Made by a program: the position numbers and the translations under genes. A DNA stretch of 64,000 bases, from assembly GCA_963804005.1 (NCBI GenBank), contig CAWDOP010000018.1, positions 75,044 to 139,043 on the forward strand. Reading direction: 5' to 3'. Each line of letters opens with the position of its first letter. Position 1 is the stretch's first letter. The DNA comes from JAGXRK01 sp963804005. GTDB lineage: Bacteria; Bacteroidota; Ignavibacteria; Ignavibacteriales; Ignavibacteriaceae. Shown piece by piece: positions 37,731 through 45,525 of this stretch. Under the pieces are notes generated by a model, which did no database searches, had not been told where the DNA came from, and worked only from the letters and a program-made list of their open reading frames with translations.

Positions 37731-38194
37731 TATTATATTTTTGTTTGTTGACGATAGCGTAAATATCTGAGCAATAATATACTTTATTATTTACTATCGC
37801 AAATTATAAAAGAAATTCCTATCTAAAAAAATATCGTCTAAGTAATAATCTATATTTATTAATATCAACAATTAAATTTGAAAACAAAAAGCAGAAAAGA
37901 ACAAAATTATGCTGTTGATTTATCTTTATTGCAAATGATCTTTTCCAGGTAAATAAAACAGCATCACAAAAATTTTAGATAATATGAAAAAGACAATTAT
38001 TTTTTTTGTACAATACATTCTTCACTTGTTGTATATATAATGCTACTAGTGAGAATATTTGCTTCATAATCAGACTGTAAAAATTCGTTAAACATTATTA
38101 TAAACCGCTTATCCATAATAGAGGGATGGCATTTTAATTGTTGGCTTTTTAATCGTAAATTATAATACCAAACATTCTACAGGAGAAAATAATA
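37731..38194. other. Intergenic region without a convincing gene
   Basis: 464 AT-rich bases lie between the divergent metallopeptidase and barrel genes. A hydrophobic 18-codon frame (37984-38040) resembles a stranded signal peptide but stops at once. Nothing else is visible. Confidence 0.5.
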
Positions 38195-38782
38195 ATGAAA
38201 ACATTATTACTAACATTGTTAATGGGCATTGTAATGTTCTCAATTGGTTTTGGGCAAGAGCGTACAGATGAAAGAAAGTGGACGATTGACCCGGAAACCG
38301 GGGACACAATATATACCGAAGCAGTCGTCATCTCTCAATCCGAAGACATTACACCGCGCAACAACCTTATAATTGTCAATCCCTTAAAGTTTTTACTGTT
38401 CTATAATATTTCGTACTTTCATAAACTGGGCGAGGGAACTGCACTTGGAGGCGGTATCCAGATACCAACAATATCAGGCATTGATGGATTTGGTATAAAT
38501 GCAGAAGCAAGATTTTATCCAACGGGAAAAAATTTGCGGGGATTTTATTTAGCCCCCAATTTTTCTTACAACAATCTATCTGGCGATGATGAGGATGATG
38601 AATCTGTCTCAATAACCTCTATTGGAGGATTAATCGGCTGGCAGTGGTTTCCGGGCGACCAGTTTGCAATTGGTCTTGGTATTGGTATTGATTATTACTT
38701 CTTTTCCGGTGATGATGACGATTTTGATAAATTTGATGGAACTGCACCTGCATTAAGATTTGATATCGGATATGCCTGGTAA
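38195..38782 (+). CDS. Small outer-membrane beta-barrel protein
   Basis: The 195-residue protein has a signal peptide (about 1-22, SIGFGQ) and then about 170 residues of alternating, Gly-rich beta sequence (LGGGIQIPTISGIDGFGI, FAIGLGIGIDYYFFSG) ending in FDIGYAW, a typical outer-membrane C-terminus. Asp-rich loops (SGDDEDDES, SGDDDDFDKFD) could bind cations. Function unknown. Followed by a hairpin at 38796-38826. Confidence 0.75.
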   Translation: MKTLLLTLLMGIVMFSIGFGQERTDERKWTIDPETGDTIYTEAVVISQSEDITPRNNLIIVNPLKFLLFYNISYFHKLGEGTALGGGIQIPTISGIDGFGINAEARFYPTGKNLRGFYLAPNFSYNNLSGDDEDDESVSITSIGGLIGWQWFPGDQFAIGLGIGIDYYFFSGDDDDFDKFDGTAPALRFDIGYAW

Positions 38783-38795
38783 TTACATAAAATAC

Positions 38796-38826
38796 ACCTG
38801 CCTGCAGTAAACATACGCAGGCAGGT
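38796..38826 (+). terminator. Perfect 10-base hairpin after the barrel gene
   Basis: ACCTGCCTGC pairs perfectly with GCAGGCAGGT around an 11-base loop, 13 bases after the stop. No strong T run follows, so it is either a weak terminator or a processing barrier. Confidence 0.5.
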
Positions 38827-38888
38827 TGCCTTACATTATTTGAAAAATTATTTTATTTTAAGGCACACACTCACAGATCTTTATTATT

Positions 38889-39962
38889 ATGAAAAAAAGG
38901 ACATTTTTCTACTGCCTGATTACAATTATTTTATTAAACTTTCACTTCATTTATCCACAGGATGTACGACCGGTTCGTGACGATGTGGGCTATTGCTGGC
39001 AGAGCGATAGTTTCGATCTTTTTATTAAATGGCTGAATGAAAATTGTCCCGACAATGAATTTGAGTCTGAAAACCTGATTGCGGGAATTTCGCCTCACGA
39101 TGATTATCTGTATGCCGGGAAAGTCTATTATCCGCTGTTTAAACTTATTAATGCAAAGGAAGTTTTTATCTTTGGTCTAACACACGGTACAGTAAGAAGG
39201 GAAATCGGAGATCCGCGTGATGTAATAATCCTGGATGAGTTTGATAAATGGAAAGGACCTTACGGCGATGTAGAAATCTCACCGTTAAGAAAGAAAATAA
39301 AGCAAACACTGGATCAGCAATACTATATTGTAAGCAACACAGCACATAGTCTGGAACATTCAATTGAAGGATTAATTCCTTTTGTTCAGCACTATAACCG
39401 TGATGTTAAAATAACTCCCATAATGGTTACAGCAATGCCTTTTGAAAGAATGGACTCGTTAAGCGAGGAGATTGCTACTGTAATCTCAAAGTATGTTAAA
39501 GAGAACAATCTGAAATTAGGCAAAGATATTTTCTTTCTTTTTTCTAACGATGCTAATCATTACGGTGAAGACTTTGATAACCAGCCGTACGGAATGGATG
39601 AAGATGCTCATAGAATTTCTACGGAAAATGATTTAAGAATTGCCTCAGAAATTTTTAACGAAGTAGTTACTGATAATAAAATTAAAAATCTTTCCCTTGA
39701 ATTATGGCCTGAAGCCGGTGTAAGTAAAAACTGTCCACTCTGGTGCGGAAGGTATCCTGTTGTACTGGGATTGCTAACGGTTAACAAAATTGTACGGCTG
39801 ACCGGCAATGTGCTCAGCGGTAAGCTCTTTAAATATTCCGATACCTGGACAGAAGGTGTGCTTCCGGTTAAAGGAACAAAAATGGGAATAACCGCTCCTT
39901 ATTCACTTAAGCATTGGGTTGGATTTTTATCCGCAGGATTTTATTTGGCAGGAGGAAAGTAA
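38889..39962 (+). CDS. MEMO1 family protein (AmmeMemoRadiSam B-like), exported
   Basis: The 357-residue protein has a signal peptide (about 1-23) and the MEMO core: GISPHDDYLYAG with H70, IFGLTHG with H99 and WCGRYPVVLG with C286, the three residues that in MEMO proteins line a metal site. MEMO family members in bacteria usually accompany AMMECR1 and a radical SAM enzyme; neither is adjacent. Export is unusual for the family. The stop is 3 bases before the HsmA gene, so they share a transcript. Confidence 0.85.
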   Translation: MKKRTFFYCLITIILLNFHFIYPQDVRPVRDDVGYCWQSDSFDLFIKWLNENCPDNEFESENLIAGISPHDDYLYAGKVYYPLFKLINAKEVFIFGLTHGTVRREIGDPRDVIILDEFDKWKGPYGDVEISPLRKKIKQTLDQQYYIVSNTAHSLEHSIEGLIPFVQHYNRDVKITPIMVTAMPFERMDSLSEEIATVISKYVKENNLKLGKDIFFLFSNDANHYGEDFDNQPYGMDEDAHRISTENDLRIASEIFNEVVTDNKIKNLSLELWPEAGVSKNCPLWCGRYPVVLGLLTVNKIVRLTGNVLSGKLFKYSDTWTEGVLPVKGTKMGITAPYSLKHWVGFLSAGFYLAGGK

Positions 39963-39965
39963 TAA

Positions 39966-40346
39966 ATGTCCGCAGCACTTATTGACTCTATTGTATTAAT
40001 TACCATAGCGTTATTCTTTTATAGTCTTGGCGTTTGGGCCGAACGACTTGCACGTTATCTTAAGCCCTGGCACGTTATTGCTTTCTGGATAGGATTTGCC
40101 TTTGATGTTTCAGGAACTCTGGCAATGCATTTTATGGCAAAGGGACAGTTTGATCTTAGTGAACCACATACACTTACGGGACAAATTGCACTCTGGCTGA
40201 TGTTCCTGCACGCTCTATGGGCAACACGGGTTGTAAAGAAAGGAAATGAAAAAATGCTGAAAACATTTCACCGCTTCAGCATTTTTGTGTGGATGGTTTG
40301 GCTAATTCCGTATTTTGGAGGAATGTATCTCGGAATGCAAAGTTAG
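39966..40346 (+). CDS. HsmA family membrane protein (TIGR03987)
   Basis: The 126-residue protein has four hydrophobic helices (about 6-26, 36-56, 71-88, 104-122) and the family pattern WAERLARYLKPWHVIAFWIG, FDVSGTLAMHFMA and LMFLHALWATRVV. Its His residues within or near helices suggest a haem or metal role but this is unproven. It begins 3 bases after the MEMO gene, an arrangement consistent with one operon. Confidence 0.85.
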   Translation: MSAALIDSIVLITIALFFYSLGVWAERLARYLKPWHVIAFWIGFAFDVSGTLAMHFMAKGQFDLSEPHTLTGQIALWLMFLHALWATRVVKKGNEKMLKTFHRFSIFVWMVWLIPYFGGMYLGMQS

Positions 40347-40497
40347 TGTTTTTCAATCGCACATTTCGCAACTTTTTCTTTGTTAACTCTGCGAAATTCT
40401 TTTCTCTGTTCACACCCTGGTTTTTTTATTTAAAACCGCAAAAGCAAAAAATCTACATACGCGGGAAGCTTATTGATGAACTTATTCCTTTATATCT

Positions 40498-40917
40498 CTA
40501 TCTTATAAAATCATTCAGTGCTATTTGATTAGAAATAGAAAGAGAACCATCCTGTGATTTAAAAGCATACTCCAAATTTCTCGTTTTTTCCCCGAGGTAT
40601 TTTTTCATACTTTTGAACATACCACCTGAAAAGAATTTATAAGTAGAGAACAATGCTGTTTTTATACCATCAAGCTGTGGAAGTTTTTTTACAAATGTTT
40701 CCCATTCATTGTCAGGATGATTTGCTGAAAATATAGAACCGTTCTTCCAGCCGCTGAGAAGCAGGTAATCTGCACCTTCAAGCTTTTTAGGTTCAAAGCT
40801 GCTGATTGGTATTAGCTCTACTAAAAGTCCTCTCTGAAGCAGGAACTGATATATCTCTTCGCCAAATCTTTTGGCTGTGTTATTTTTATTCTGGACAATT
40901 ACTAATGCCTTTTTCAT
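40498..40917 (-). CDS. Flavodoxin-like fold protein
   Basis: The 139-residue cytoplasmic protein begins with KKALVIVQNKNNTAKRFGEE, where the NNTAKR stretch resembles the phosphate loop of flavodoxin domains (S/T-x-T-G-x-T). YLLLSGWKNGSIFSANHPDN may be the second flavin loop. The fold is plausible, but the loop lacks the Gly of true flavodoxins, so FMN binding is uncertain. Single gene. Confidence 0.65.
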   Translation of the reverse strand: MKKALVIVQNKNNTAKRFGEEIYQFLLQRGLLVELIPISSFEPKKLEGADYLLLSGWKNGSIFSANHPDNEWETFVKKLPQLDGIKTALFSTYKFFSGGMFKSMKKYLGEKTRNLEYAFKSQDGSLSISNQIALNDFIR

Positions 40918-41247
40918 AATATACCTCTGTTATTATTACCTGGTGAAACTTAAAGATGCAGACTGCCAAACTCTATTAATATAGTATAAGTGGATATTTT
41001 CAATGATATACCTCTGTTTTTCATTGTCAATTGTGCAGGATAGAAACTGTGCAGATTTACCTGATGTTGGATTAGTTGAAGCACAGATAATATCAGCTTA
41101 AAAATAAACTTTGCTCTGTCATTCCGGTTTACCCGTCATCCCGTCCCGACTTGTCGGGATTTTATAATAAAAATCTCGACAATTGAGTATGTTTTTATTA
41201 TTCTACCTAATTTACTATTAGACTTAAAAAAGTTTTATTGGGTTTTT
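40918..41247. other. Divergent intergenic region
   Basis: 330 bases between the flavodoxin-like and HNH genes. Apart from the hairpin at 41144-41159 I see no gene or remnant; it must hold the promoters of both genes. Confidence 0.5.
41144..41159. repeat. Short perfect hairpin TCCCGAC/GTCGGGA
   Basis: A perfect 7-base stem with a TT loop followed by TTTTATAA. Sequences of this kind are common dispersed elements in related genomes; terminator action in the plus direction is possible. Confidence 0.5.
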
Positions 41248-42141
41248 ATGTCCTCTTTTGATGAGCAAATAAGATTAGCCGCCTTTAATTGGTTGAGAGA
41301 TCAAACAAAAATGCATGACCAAGTTTTGCCTATTGAATTGCTACGACAAGGTTTTGTTTTTGAGAATGAAAGAATCCCACTCGTTGCACCACAAGGAATA
41401 TTTAAACCACGATTAATGGAATTACCCCTTTCTATAACAACCGCACCCAAAAGTAAATATGACGATGCTTTTGGACAAGATGACTATTTAGATTATAAAT
41501 ATCGTGGAGACAATATTGATCACAGAGACAATGTTGGACTAAGAGAATGTATGAAGCGAGGAATACCCCTAATCTATCTCTTGGGATTAGTTCCTGGAAA
41601 GTATTTACCTGTTTGGCCGGTTTATATTATTGGTGACAATCCAACTAATTTAAACTTTACTGTTGCTGTTGATGATTTGAGTTCTTTGGTAAAGCAAAAA
41701 GAAGGTGTCAAGGAGCCGGATGGAAAGAAGCTTTACCTAACTACGATGGTTAAAGTTAGATTACACCAACAAAAATTTAGAGAAAAAGTCCTATATGCTT
41801 ATAGGACCCAATGTGCGTTGTGTAGATTAAAGCATATTGAATTATTGGATGCGGCACATATTATACCTGATGGTGAACCGGAAAGTAAACCAACTGTTGA
41901 CAATGGACTTTCTCTTTGTAAGCTGCACCACGCAGCGTTTGATAAATACTTTATTGGTATTACACCTGATTATATAATTAAAGTAAGAGAAGATATACTT
42001 GAAGAGATTGATGGACCAATGTTACAACACGGTCTAAAAGAACTAAATGGCAAGAAAATATTCGTACCCACTAAAGAAATAGAAAAACCAAATAAAGTTT
42101 TTTTAGATATTAGATATCAAAGATTTAGAAATGCTTCATAA
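41248..42141 (+). CDS. HNH endonuclease (HNH_2 type, restriction-like)
   Basis: The 297-residue cytoplasmic protein has a C-terminal HNH domain: CALC zinc pair (C189, C192), DAAHIIPDGEP with H204, N219 in TVDNGLSLC and HHAAFD (H227, H228), with C224 as a further ligand. The N-terminal 150 residues (FKPRLMELPLSITTAP, YDDAFGQDDYLDYKYRGD, PVWPVYIIGDNP) form a domain often fused to this nuclease and thought to read DNA, perhaps a modified-base reader. The enzyme is probably a stand-alone, modification-dependent type IV nuclease. It opens a small defence-type cluster. Confidence 0.85.
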   Translation: MSSFDEQIRLAAFNWLRDQTKMHDQVLPIELLRQGFVFENERIPLVAPQGIFKPRLMELPLSITTAPKSKYDDAFGQDDYLDYKYRGDNIDHRDNVGLRECMKRGIPLIYLLGLVPGKYLPVWPVYIIGDNPTNLNFTVAVDDLSSLVKQKEGVKEPDGKKLYLTTMVKVRLHQQKFREKVLYAYRTQCALCRLKHIELLDAAHIIPDGEPESKPTVDNGLSLCKLHHAAFDKYFIGITPDYIIKVREDILEEIDGPMLQHGLKELNGKKIFVPTKEIEKPNKVFLDIRYQRFRNAS

Positions 42142-42236
42142 AATAGTTGGAGGAACTATGGGGTTACCTATAAAATAATGACAAAAATTGCATCAGTGAT
42201 TGTACTCTCGGATATTAGTCAAAGGAATTTATTAAA

Positions 42237-43043
42237 ATGTTCAACAGGATAGACATAAATATTAATATAGAGTTCCTCCTTGGGCTTGTTTCCATACTAC
42301 TAGCGTTTATCTCGATATTTATACAAATGACTAAGAAAAAAAGTAAATATTTTTTAGTCAAAGAAATATTTTTTGAACAATTTGATATCGTTCCAGGACA
42401 TTCTGAAAAGGTTAGTGGAATAATGGTTGGTGATAGCGAAGTTCGGACATTGAAGAGAGTAGCGATTTATTTAAAAAATAGTGGGGGGAAAATATTAAGT
42501 TCACGAGATTTTCATATGAATCCAACTTTAGAAATTGGTGAAAAAAGTAAGATAATCGCATTAAACTTAGCTCAATCAAATGAATATACTAAAGTCCAAA
42601 AAAAAATCATGGAAGGAAATATGGAACTTATAATTCATGATTTTGAGCCCAACAGTTATATAAAAATAGAACTTACTTATGGTTGCACAGAAAAAGATAA
42701 CAAAGAAACATTTAAATTCTACCTTAAAGAGAATAAGAAGACAATAATTGATTTAAAGAATGAATTTATTGAGCAAAAATTTTCGATGAGCAAAAATTAT
42801 AATGCTGTTTTACCCTTAAGCATTGGTGCAGGCGCTGTTACATTTATATTAACAAATCTAATTGTCAAATTTGGTCTTGGAATTTCTATTAGTAATCCAG
42901 ATCAATTTAGCTGGGAGTGGAAGGTATTATATTTTACTCCGGCATTTTTAATTTTAGTATATGCATTTCGTAGAATTATGCGTTTAATCAACATTTGGCA
43001 TTCAGAGGGATCTAGCATTGATCAATGGTACTCTGCATACTAA
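42237..43043 (+). CDS. Membrane protein of unknown function
   Basis: The 268-residue protein has one N-terminal helix (about 11-31), a 160-residue soluble domain (beta-rich, with LKENKKTIIDLKNEFIEQKF) and two C-terminal helices (about 192-218 and 229-246). The topology is that of a membrane-anchored sensor or effector. It follows the HNH gene by 95 bases on the same strand and may belong with it, but no family is recognised and the link is positional. The low-GC, Lys-rich character is like the HNH gene. Confidence 0.6.
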   Translation: MFNRIDININIEFLLGLVSILLAFISIFIQMTKKKSKYFLVKEIFFEQFDIVPGHSEKVSGIMVGDSEVRTLKRVAIYLKNSGGKILSSRDFHMNPTLEIGEKSKIIALNLAQSNEYTKVQKKIMEGNMELIIHDFEPNSYIKIELTYGCTEKDNKETFKFYLKENKKTIIDLKNEFIEQKFSMSKNYNAVLPLSIGAGAVTFILTNLIVKFGLGISISNPDQFSWEWKVLYFTPAFLILVYAFRRIMRLINIWHSEGSSIDQWYSAY

Positions 43044-43204
43044 TTGGACGTAGTTGTAGATAACATATCTTTGAATTTATTTTACCATTATTCCAAATAC
43101 TGATTATTTGGTTTGAAAAGTCCAACGGTTAGTGCGGATCTATTTCCGGATAGCCCACGGTTAATTTATTAAATCTCTATATCGTACTCCCTTTAATTTG
43201 ATTA

Positions 43205-43606
43205 TTATAGCAACCAAAATATTTTAATTTCATTTTCTAGTGCTTGAAACTCTTTATCACCAGTAATAAGACTAGCTTTTTTTATCTTAGCAAGTGCTGC
43301 AGCAAAAGCATCCGCATAAGACATTTTATTAAAGGCTTTATACTCTGCGGCTTGTAAAGTAAGACTAATGTTAGCTTCAACAATATCAATCGGTAAAGCT
43401 TTAACAATTTCTAAAAAAAGCTTTGCTTTCTGCTCTCCTCCAACACGCAGTGCGTGGTAATAAACCTCTCCAAGATTTACAACGCACATAAATGCATATT
43501 CGTCACTTTCAGCACACTTTTCAAAAATCTCAGAGACTTTATCATAGCCTTGTTCTTTATTAAGATAGGCGATTAAAGCATAGCTGTCGAGAACTATGGG
43601 TTTCAT
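43205..43606 (-). CDS. vapC: PIN-domain toxin VapC
   Basis: The 133-residue PIN nuclease has acidic residues D7 (VLDSYALIAYL), E47 (NLGEVYY), D99 (SYADAFAAALA) and D117 (ITGDKEF) in the family places. VapC toxins cut tRNA or rRNA. It overlaps the antitoxin gene by 4 bases, which is the usual VapBC arrangement. Confidence 0.92.
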   Translation of the reverse strand: MKPIVLDSYALIAYLNKEQGYDKVSEIFEKCAESDEYAFMCVVNLGEVYYHALRVGGEQKAKLFLEIVKALPIDIVEANISLTLQAAEYKAFNKMSYADAFAAALAKIKKASLITGDKEFQALENEIKIFWLL

Positions 43607-43833
43607 AATTCTCTTTCTTTCTTTTTGTCTTCCATAAGTGATTTAAGCATTTTACCCTTCTCATCAAGAATTCCGGCAAGTTTGTTAAAATATTCCTTAT
43701 CTAAGGACTGTATTACTAATTTATCGCCCTGTTCTATAAAGGCAACCTTTGAGCCGTTCTTCATTCCATACTTTCTGCGAATTTTTACAGGAATTACTAT
43801 CTGCCCTTTTGTGGTTATTACTGCTGTTTCCAT
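43603..43833 (-). CDS. vapB: AbrB-type antitoxin VapB
   Basis: I start at the ATG at 43833 because a GGAGT site (43840-43844) precedes it; a frame 17 codons further upstream has no such site. The 76-residue protein has an N-terminal swapped-hairpin AbrB DNA-binding domain (TTKGQIVIPVKIRRKYGMKN) and a basic C-terminal tail that would wrap the toxin. It represses its own operon in related systems. It overlaps vapC by 4 bases. Confidence 0.9.
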   Translation of the reverse strand: METAVITTKGQIVIPVKIRRKYGMKNGSKVAFIEQGDKLVIQSLDKEYFNKLAGILDEKGKMLKSLMEDKKKEREL

Positions 43834-44036
43834 ATTCTTACTCCTTTCACCCGCAAACCTACATAAAAACAAAAAGTAAGTCAAGAATAAAATAGTAACA
43901 CTTTATAATAAAAGTATGACAACCCATCAAAAGTTGCCAAAGATGAATTATCGGTTTGGTTTTAGTTGTTGTTGGGTCAATTAACTACGTTAAAGTTTTT
44001 AATCTTTAACCGCAAAATCAACTATTGCTTTGGCGT

Positions 44037-44148
44037 GAATTTTCAGAGTATCAAAAACCGGCAAACGTGTGTCTTCCTGTTTTATCAATAATGAATTTTC
44101 AAAGTATCAAAAACCGGCAAATGTGTGTCTTCCTGTTTTATCAGCAAC
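44037..44148. repeat. Tandem duplication at the racemase 3' end (56-base unit)
   Basis: 44037-44092 and 44093-44148 share 51 aligned bases with two mismatches (A/G and C/T) before diverging. The unit length of 56 is not a multiple of three, so the copy shifts the frame. Read on the minus strand both copies hold the codons for THLPVFDTLKIH. Confidence 0.9.
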
Positions 44149-44753
44149 GGGATTTCCGTACAGCCAAGAACAATACCCTGTGCACCTTTTTGTTCAAGAT
44201 CGTTTATTATTTCTAAAAACTTTTGTTTTGCTTCCGGTTTAAATATTTCTTTAATAAGTTCATTCATAATTGTACTGTGAATAAAAAGCCGTTCCGGTTT
44301 TTCGGGCACTAAGGAAGTTATTCCTGCAGTGCTTAGTATTTTAGTATAAAAATCCATTTCCATTGTAAACTTTGTCCCCAGCAAACCTATTGTTGATAAA
44401 CCCTGCTTTTTAATTTCTGTTGCAGTGGCATCGGCAATATGTACTATGGGAAGTTTTATTTCTTCATTAAGCCTTTCAAAATACTGGTGCAGCGTGTTTG
44501 CACAGAGAACAAGAAAATCCGCTCCTGCATTTTTTAGTTTTACTGCAGCATCAAGAACAAGTTTATAAACACCTTCGTGATCGTCTCTCAGATTACATTC
44601 GTTTATATCTGCATAGTTAAAAGAATAGAGAATGCAGCGTGCGGCATTAAGTCCGCCAAGGCGTTTATTTGTTTCTTCATTTATCAGGCGGTAGTATTCT
44701 AAAGTAGAAACCCATCCTGTGCCGCCAATAAGTCCGATTGTTTTCATTGTCAT
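44085..44753 (-). CDS. Aspartate/glutamate racemase family protein
   Basis: The 222-residue cytoplasmic protein has both catalytic-cysteine loops of the family, FLVLCANTLHQYF and GIVLGCTEIPLLI, after MKTIGLIGGTGWVST. I start at the ATG at 44753 (MTMKTIG); one lies 12 codons upstream without support. The C-terminus is abnormal: after VFDTLKIH the tandem duplication shifts the frame and gives only Y and a stop. In the downstream copy the frame continues as HAKAIVDFAVKD with a stop at 43999, which looks like the ancestral end. The truncated end lacks about 11 residues, so activity may or may not survive. Confidence 0.88.
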   Translation of the reverse strand: MTMKTIGLIGGTGWVSTLEYYRLINEETNKRLGGLNAARCILYSFNYADINECNLRDDHEGVYKLVLDAAVKLKNAGADFLVLCANTLHQYFERLNEEIKLPIVHIADATATEIKKQGLSTIGLLGTKFTMEMDFYTKILSTAGITSLVPEKPERLFIHSTIMNELIKEIFKPEAKQKFLEIINDLEQKGAQGIVLGCTEIPLLIKQEDTHLPVFDTLKIHY

Positions 44754-44912
44754 AGTTTTCCTTAAAGTTTGTAATATAAAATTAACCACGACAAATCATT
44801 TAGCCAATACCGAAAGACGAGAAACAAAGGACGAAAAACGAAAAATGAGAAACGAAAGAAGAGAGGAGTGAGATTCTTCGTTGCAGTCAGAAGCGTGCAG
44901 GTTTAAAATAAA

Positions 44913-44935
44913 AAAGGCGACCCATGGTCGCCTTT
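44913..44935 (-). terminator. Rho-independent terminator of the RRM gene
   Basis: AAAGGCGACC pairs perfectly with GGTCGCCTTT around a CAT loop; on the minus strand a run of T (TTTTATTTT) follows. Confidence 0.85.
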
Positions 44936-44960
44936 ACAGAACTTAGAACAGAATATCTAC

Positions 44961-45212
44961 TTAGCTGCGTGCTTTAGCTTCATTAACTACGATATTTCTT
45001 CCATTTAATTCTGAATCATTTAATGCTGATATAGCATTACTTGCATCTGAAGAACTCTCCATCTCAACAAACCCAAAACCTCTGGATCTCCTGGTATCTC
45101 GGTCCGTAATAACCTTAGCAGAAACTACAGTACCATGTTTTTCAAATGTTTCCTTTAACTCTTCGTCGCTTACCGACCAGGGGAGAGAACCCACGAATAA
45201 CTTAGTGCTCAC
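44961..45212 (-). CDS. RRM-domain RNA-binding protein
   Basis: The 83-residue protein is a single RNA-recognition motif: RNP2 KLFVGSLPW at the start and RNP1 RGFGFVEM in the middle, with AKVITDRDTRRSR between and a short basic tail. The start is GTG at 45212. Such small RRM proteins in Bacteroidota bind RNA and are often cold-induced. The leader has a hairpin and promoter box (45243-45272), and a terminator follows at 44913, so it is a monocistronic unit. Confidence 0.95.
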   Translation of the reverse strand: MSTKLFVGSLPWSVSDEELKETFEKHGTVVSAKVITDRDTRRSRGFGFVEMESSSDASNAISALNDSELNGRNIVVNEAKARS

Positions 45213-45525
45213 AAAGAACCTCTAATAAATAATAAATAAAATTTCGGTCTATCACCGAAGACAACAAAACTAAGAAAATTACGCGATATTAACTAATTAT
45301 ATCTATTATTTAGCTCTTTTTAGTCCATATTAGCAGTTATTTTTTACAAGATGGAATCGAAGGACATAACATATTGGAAGGATGATGCAAGGCGTGAAAA
45401 CTTGCCTGCACAGAAACACCAATTATTTGGTTTGAAAAACTCTCCAGTTTGTGTATTTTTTTATTAGATCAGTAATTAAGCTCTGTTTGTTATAATTCTC
45501 TCATAAACCCGGAGAGTTAAAAGTA
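45213..45525. other. Divergent intergenic region
   Basis: 313 bases between the RRM and serine hydrolase genes. The first 60 hold the RRM leader and promoter box; the rest has no visible gene. It contains ATTATTTGGTTTGAAAA (45421-45437), which also occurs at 43106. Confidence 0.5.
45243..45272 (-). promoter_or_regulatory. Promoter box and leader hairpin of the RRM gene
   Basis: TAGTTTTG (minus strand, 45272-45265) fits the Bacteroidota -7 box TAnnTTTG. Just downstream TTCGGT pairs with ACCGAA (45243-45259), so the transcript would begin with a small stem about 30 bases before the GTG. Cold-shock-type control is possible. Confidence 0.4.

Noticed and set aside
37984..38040. 18-codon hydrophobic frame with signal-peptide character
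   Set aside because: Too short, ends at once, no partner frame nearby that a frameshift would join.
40289..40528. Open frame across the HsmA 3' end and following spacer
   Set aside because: Overlaps HsmA in another frame and is rich in Phe/Lys without any recognisable pattern.
44815..44870. Purine-rich tract with repeated GACGAAAAACGA-like units after the racemase gene
   Set aside because: Low-complexity, no arms or exact period; probably a simple repeat relic.
43106..45437. ATTATTTGGTTTGAAAA found in two spacers (43106 and 45421)
   Set aside because: Only 17 bases in AT-rich sequence and no further shared structure; could be chance or an old repeat.
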